Part shown: positions 59,790 to 64,000 of the stretch, piece after piece
Layout of the letters: each line of letters starts with the position of its first letter
Position numbering within the stretch: position 1 is the stretch's first letter
Assembly: GCA_029098505.1 (NCBI GenBank)
Contig: JAQXOE010000049.1
Coordinates: 16,053 to 80,052 of the forward strand
Direction of reading: 5' to 3'
DNA length: 64,000 nt
Source of the DNA: Bacteroidales bacterium
GTDB taxonomy: Bacteria; Bacteroidota; Bacteroidia; Bacteroidales; UBA932
The notes under the pieces: model-generated
Databases searched by the model: none
The model's input: the letters and a program-made list of their open reading frames with translations, nothing else
Told to the model about the DNA's origin: nothing
Translations under genes and position numbers: made by a program

Positions 59790-61022
59790 ATGAAAGGCAA
59801 TAGAAAATCTCTGCTCGTGCTTCTGCTGTTTTTTTGCAGCATCCTGCCTTCTTTCGCCTGCACTTCCCTGATCGTTTCCGGGAAGAAAACGGCGGACGGA
59901 AGGCCTCTGATGCTGAAGCACAGGGATACGGGCCAACTCGACAACAGGGTGCAATGGTTTCGCGGACCTGTTTACAGCTTCATAGGACTGGTCAATTCCG
60001 ATACGAAGGGTGGTGAGGTTTGGACCGGCACCAATACTTCGGGTTTCAGCATTATGAATACCGCTTCGTACAATATCAAGGACGATGATGTGCCTTCTGA
60101 TAAGATGGACAGGGAGGGGGTGCTGATGTTCAAGGCGCTCGGCATTTGCGCCAGTGTCGCTGATTTCGAAAGACTGCTTGAGGAGTACGAAAGGCCAATG
60201 GGAGTTGAGGCCAATTTCGGAGTTATTGATGCCAATGGAGGAGCGGCTTATTTCGAGGTAAACAATTATTCCTGGGTCAAATATGATGTTAATGAGGATC
60301 CAAAGGGTTATAGGGTAGTGACCAATTTTTCCGAGTCCGGACGTTATGAGGACTATATGGGATATGAAAGGTATCTTACTGCTTCTGCGATAATGGAGGA
60401 GATAGATGCTTCTTTCGGTGGAGGACCATTGGGTATTAATCACGGGGACATTTTCTGGAGACTGTCACGCTCATACAGGCATGAATTTATAGGTATGGAC
60501 TATCTTCGTGATTATAAGGAACTTAAGGAAAAGCACGGTTTCAATGGAATACTTGTAGACCAGGATTTTATACCACGCAGGTCCACTTCCGCTTCAATCG
60601 TGATAGAGGGCGTGGCTCCAGGACAGAATCCTATGAGGACAGTTATGTGGACCATTCTCGGTTATCCTGCCAGCAGTGTTTATGTGCCTCTTCTTGTTAT
60701 GGATGAGGATACACTTCCACATTTTATGAAATCCCAGGATGGGGGCAATGCCGAAATCTGCGATATTGCCCTGGCAGCAAAGAACGAAAGGATATTCAGG
60801 TTCAATATCAGCAATGGCAGGAATTATCTGGACTTGGACAATGTAATCAGTATGCTTAAGGATTGCAATGCTCTGGAGTATTCATTGTCGCTTGAGTGGG
60901 ATGCTTTGTATTCATCCTGGATTTCCGGGAAAAAGGGTATTGATGAGTTCAAGTCGGACTATGCTTCCCTGATGGACTCATACTTTTACGATTATAAAGC
61001 GCTTTTCGGACAAAACGAGTAA
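59790..61022 (+). CDS. Secreted Ntn-hydrolase-like protein (acyl-CoA:6-aminopenicillanic acid acyltransferase / C45-like)
   Basis: Signal peptide ending SFA|CTSLIVSGKKTADGRPLMLKHRDTG, putting Cys at the predicted mature N-terminus; GVNTSG-like NTSGFSIMNTASYN; ATG at 59790. Confidence 0.75.
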   Translation: MKGNRKSLLVLLLFFCSILPSFACTSLIVSGKKTADGRPLMLKHRDTGQLDNRVQWFRGPVYSFIGLVNSDTKGGEVWTGTNTSGFSIMNTASYNIKDDDVPSDKMDREGVLMFKALGICASVADFERLLEEYERPMGVEANFGVIDANGGAAYFEVNNYSWVKYDVNEDPKGYRVVTNFSESGRYEDYMGYERYLTASAIMEEIDASFGGGPLGINHGDIFWRLSRSYRHEFIGMDYLRDYKELKEKHGFNGILVDQDFIPRRSTSASIVIEGVAPGQNPMRTVMWTILGYPASSVYVPLLVMDEDTLPHFMKSQDGGNAEICDIALAAKNERIFRFNISNGRNYLDLDNVISMLKDCNALEYSLSLEWDALYSSWISGKKGIDEFKSDYASLMDSYFYDYKALFGQNE

Positions 61023-61030
61023 TTTAATTG

Positions 61031-61050
61031 GTCATTTGAGCAAAAATGAC
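61031..61050. promoter_or_regulatory. Operator-like inverted repeat upstream of frdA/sdhA
   Basis: GTCATTT-GAGCAA-AAATGAC, 7-bp perfect arms, about 46 bp before the start codon; a -7-like TATTTTTG follows. Confidence 0.35.
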
Positions 61051-61095
61051 TAAAATTGCAGATATTTTTGAAAATCAATTATTAAAAGCAATAAA

Positions 61096-63042
61096 ATGGC
61101 AGATAAACTAATTTCAAAAATTCCTGACGGACCGCTCGCCGAAAAATGGACGAAGCGTAAGTCGGAAATCCATCTTGTCAGTCCCAACAACAGAAGAAAG
61201 CTTGAGGTCATCGTAGTGGGTACAGGTCTTGGCGGTGCATCCGCAGCTGCTACTCTCGGAGAGCTCGGTTACAATGTCAAGGTGTTCTGTATCAGCGATT
61301 CACCACGTCGTGCTCACTCGATTGCAGCACAGGGTGGTATCAATGCAGCTAAGAACTATCAAAACGACAACGACTCTATCTACCGTTTGTTCTACGATAC
61401 CATCAAGGGTGGTGACTATCGCAGCCGCGAAGCCAACGTTTATCGTCTTGCAGAGGTAAGCGCGGCCATCATCGACCAGTGTGTAGCTCAGGGCATTCCT
61501 TTTGCCCGTGAGTACGGCGGCTATCTTGCAAACCGTTCATTCGGAGGTGTTCAGGTTAGCCGTACTTTCTATGCAAGAGGACAAACCGGACAGCAGCTCC
61601 TTCTCGGTGCCTATGCATCCCTTAACAAGGAGATTGCCAACGGTACTGTCAAGTCTTATCCGCGCTATGAGATGCTCGACCTCGTTGTTATCAACGGTGA
61701 GGCGAAGGGTATCATTGCCCGTAATCTTGTAACCGGAAAACTCGAGCGTTTCGGTGCTCATGCTGTCATTATCGCTACCGGAGGTTATGGAAATGCTTAC
61801 TTCCTCTCTACAAATGCAATGAACAGCAACGGTTCAGCTGCAGTTCAGTGCTACAAGAAGGGTGCATATTTCGCAAACCCTGCTTTCGCTCAGATTCATC
61901 CTACCTGTATTCCTGTTCACGGTGAGCAGCAGTGCAAGCTTACCCTTATGTCAGAGTCACTTAGAAATGACGGCCGCATCTGGGTACCTAAGAAGAAGGA
62001 GGATGTGGAGAAGATACGCAAGCACGTTATCAAGCCTTCACAGATTCCTGAAGAAGACAGGGATTACTATCTCGAGCGCAGATATCCTGCATTCGGAAAC
62101 CTCGTTCCACGTGACGTGGCTTCACGCGCTGCAAAGGAGCGCTGCGATGCAGGTTTCGGTGTGAATGAGACAGGTAAGGCAGTATTCCTCGATTTCTCTG
62201 AGGCTATCCAGAGGCTTGGACATCAGAGAGTGGCTGAGCGTTACGGAAACCTTTTCGAGATGTACGAAAAGATTACTGCTACCAGCCCTTGGGAGGAGCC
62301 TATGATGATTTATCCTGCCATCCATTATACTATGGGAGGTATCTGGGTTGACTATGATCTTCAGACTACCATCCCTGGTCTTTATGCTATCGGTGAGGCC
62401 AACTTCTCGGATCACGGTGGAAACCGTCTTGGAGCATCAGCCCTTATGCAGGGTCTTGCAGACGGATATTTCATTGTTCCTGTTACTATAGGAGACTACC
62501 TTTCACACAAGTTCTCCGAGCCTAAGACAGATATCAACGCTCCTGAGTTCGAGGCAGCGGAGAAGGCAGTTCAGGCACGAATTGACAAACTCTTCTCTGT
62601 CAACGGTACCAAGACAGTTGATTCTATCCATAAGAAACTCGGAAACATTATGTGGGAATACGTAGGTATGGCACGTGATGCCGAGGGTCTCAAGAAGGCA
62701 ATTGTAGAGATTGAAGATCTCAAGAAGGACTTCTATAAGAACGTGAAGGTTCCTGGAACACAGTATGAGTTCAATCAGGAACTTGAAAAGGCTCTCCGTC
62801 TCGAGGACTTCTTCGAAATCGGTCAGCTTATGGCTCGTGACGCCCTTAACAGAAATGAGTCTTGTGGTGGTCATTTCCGCATTGAAAGCCAGACCGAAGA
62901 AGGCGAGGCTAAGAGAGACGATGCTAACTATATGTATGTAGCAGCATGGGAGTACAAGGGAGAAGGTGTTGAGCCTGAGCTTCATAAGGAGCCTCTCAAG
63001 TACGAGTTCATTGAGGTTAAAACTAGAAACTACAAAGACTAA
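61096..63042 (+). CDS. Fumarate reductase / succinate dehydrogenase flavoprotein subunit
   Basis: [81 protein letters not shown]. Confidence 0.96.
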   Translation: MADKLISKIPDGPLAEKWTKRKSEIHLVSPNNRRKLEVIVVGTGLGGASAAATLGELGYNVKVFCISDSPRRAHSIAAQGGINAAKNYQNDNDSIYRLFYDTIKGGDYRSREANVYRLAEVSAAIIDQCVAQGIPFAREYGGYLANRSFGGVQVSRTFYARGQTGQQLLLGAYASLNKEIANGTVKSYPRYEMLDLVVINGEAKGIIARNLVTGKLERFGAHAVIIATGGYGNAYFLSTNAMNSNGSAAVQCYKKGAYFANPAFAQIHPTCIPVHGEQQCKLTLMSESLRNDGRIWVPKKKEDVEKIRKHVIKPSQIPEEDRDYYLERRYPAFGNLVPRDVASRAAKERCDAGFGVNETGKAVFLDFSEAIQRLGHQRVAERYGNLFEMYEKITATSPWEEPMMIYPAIHYTMGGIWVDYDLQTTIPGLYAIGEANFSDHGGNRLGASALMQGLADGYFIVPVTIGDYLSHKFSEPKTDINAPEFEAAEKAVQARIDKLFSVNGTKTVDSIHKKLGNIMWEYVGMARDAEGLKKAIVEIEDLKKDFYKNVKVPGTQYEFNQELEKALRLEDFFEIGQLMARDALNRNESCGGHFRIESQTEEGEAKRDDANYMYVAAWEYKGEGVEPELHKEPLKYEFIEVKTRNYKD

Positions 63043-63048
63043 TTAGAG

Positions 63049-63828
63049 ATGAATTTCAACTTGAAAATATGGCGTCAGAAAAACGCCAAGGATAAGGGAC
63101 ATTTCGAGACTTATCATATTGAAGGAATAGAGGAAGACGCTTCATTCCTTGAGATGCTTGACATCCTCAATGAGCAGCTCATCAGAGAGGGTTGTGATCC
63201 TGTAGCTGTGGAGAAGGGTTGCAAGAGCAGTGGTCCTGTATCTTTCGACCACGATTGCCGTGAGGGTATTTGCGGTGCTTGCTCGCTTTACATCGACGGA
63301 CGCGCACACGGTCCTGATGATCACGTGACCACTTGCCAGCTCTTTATGCGTCATTTCAAGGATGGTGCTACCATTACTGTCGAGCCTTGGAGAAGCGCTG
63401 CTTTCCCTGTTATCAAGGACCTTGTTGTAGATAGAACAGCATTTGATAAGATCCTTCAGGCAGGAGGTTTCAATTCAGTACGTACAGGTTCAGCTCAGGA
63501 TGCCAATGCTATCCTTATTCCTCACGATAAGGCTGAGGAGAGTATGGATGCAGCTGCTTGCGTTGGTTGCGGCGCTTGTGTTGCTACCTGTAAGAACGGT
63601 TCAGCAATGCTTTTTGTGGCTGCCAGGGTCAGCTCTCTTGCACTTCTTCCGCAGGGACGTCCTGAGGCTAAGAAGAGAGCGAAGGCTATGGTTGCAAAGA
63701 TGGATGAGCTCGGATTCGGTAACTGTACCAATACTCGCGCTTGTGAGATGGAGTGCCCTAAGGGAATTTCAGTTTCTCATATTGCACGTTTGAACAGGGA
63801 GTTCCTTAAAGCCAAGTTCTCAGATTAA
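63049..63828 (+). CDS. Fumarate reductase / succinate dehydrogenase iron-sulfur subunit
   Basis: [16 protein letters not shown] [2Fe-2S]; [34 protein letters not shown]. Confidence 0.96.
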   Translation: MNFNLKIWRQKNAKDKGHFETYHIEGIEEDASFLEMLDILNEQLIREGCDPVAVEKGCKSSGPVSFDHDCREGICGACSLYIDGRAHGPDDHVTTCQLFMRHFKDGATITVEPWRSAAFPVIKDLVVDRTAFDKILQAGGFNSVRTGSAQDANAILIPHDKAEESMDAAACVGCGACVATCKNGSAMLFVAARVSSLALLPQGRPEAKKRAKAMVAKMDELGFGNCTNTRACEMECPKGISVSHIARLNREFLKAKFSD

Positions 63829-63909
63829 TTTCCTAATAAGGATTATATAAGTTTTGAATAGAGAGTGACTAATAAGTGATTATTGGTCGCCTTCTTCGTA
63901 GATGGATGA

Positions 63910-63994
63910 GACTCCACGGCGAGGCTGCTCGCCCCTCCGGAGTCAAAAGAGTCGGAGATTTTGCCAGATGGCAAAGTCTCCGACTTCTTTTGAC
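63910..63994. terminator. Two overlapping stem-loops downstream of the frd/sdh operon
   Basis: Hairpin 1: GACTCC...GGAGTC (63910-63944). Hairpin 2: GTCAAAAGAGTCGGAGATTTTGCCA-GA-TGGCAAAGTCTCCGACTTCTTTTGAC (63942-63994), about 25 bp with one bulge and one mismatch. Confidence 0.55.
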
Positions 63995-64000
63995 CCTGCC

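Noticed and set aside
1-64000. CRISPR arrays, transposases, integrases, prophage, toxin-antitoxin or defence genes
   Set aside because: None seen; no regular direct-repeat/spacer structure or signature proteins in either strand.
1-64000. tRNA or rRNA genes
   Set aside because: The larger intergenic gaps (e.g. 7212-7368, 16059-16273, 18756-18975, 58506-58762) show no cloverleaf or CCA-end tRNA pattern by eye; a tRNAscan run would be needed to exclude them formally.

Overview
This 64 kb window looks like core chromosome of a Bacteroidales-type bacterium. The lineage call rests on a SusC/SusD pair, TAnnTTTG-type -7 promoter elements, an S46 dipeptidyl-peptidase, and DUF6515/DUF3810-like proteins. 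I could place about 45 protein-coding genes. I saw no rRNA, tRNA, CRISPR array, transposase or prophage. Recognisable modules: murB (cut by the left edge), SusD/SusC, aspS, a GH36 alpha-galactosidase, a complete histidine-utilisation operon (fused ftcD, then hutU, hutH, hutI), an EF-G paralogue with degenerate GTPase motifs, rnhB, DPP7-type S46 peptidase, Mrp ATPase, rsmA, YfhO-like protein, mutS, two tandem NSS transporters, thyA/folA, galM/galK, Na/Pi cotransporter, YeiH-type transporter, ychF, an envelope-biogenesis cluster (ppiD, lptC-like, TPR, OMP, coaX, mfd), ruvB, a secreted Ntn-hydrolase-like protein, and frdA/sdhA plus frdB/sdhB. Most interesting observations: (1) the AT-rich mfd-ruvB intergenic region carries a dense cluster of TTWTCAAC (DnaA-box-like) motifs at a gene-orientation switch and is a candidate oriC; (2) a roughly 1,020-aa secreted protein appears to join a gluzincin protease domain (HESRH...WFLEG), a TolB-like propeller and a C-terminal outer-membrane barrel; (3) the EF-G paralogue lacks the catalytic His and the switch I motif and has a predicted 5'-terminal mRNA hairpin; (4) fumarate reductase/succinate dehydrogenase A and B lack an adjacent cytochrome b subunit gene. 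No database search or computation was run; all family calls come from motif recognition.
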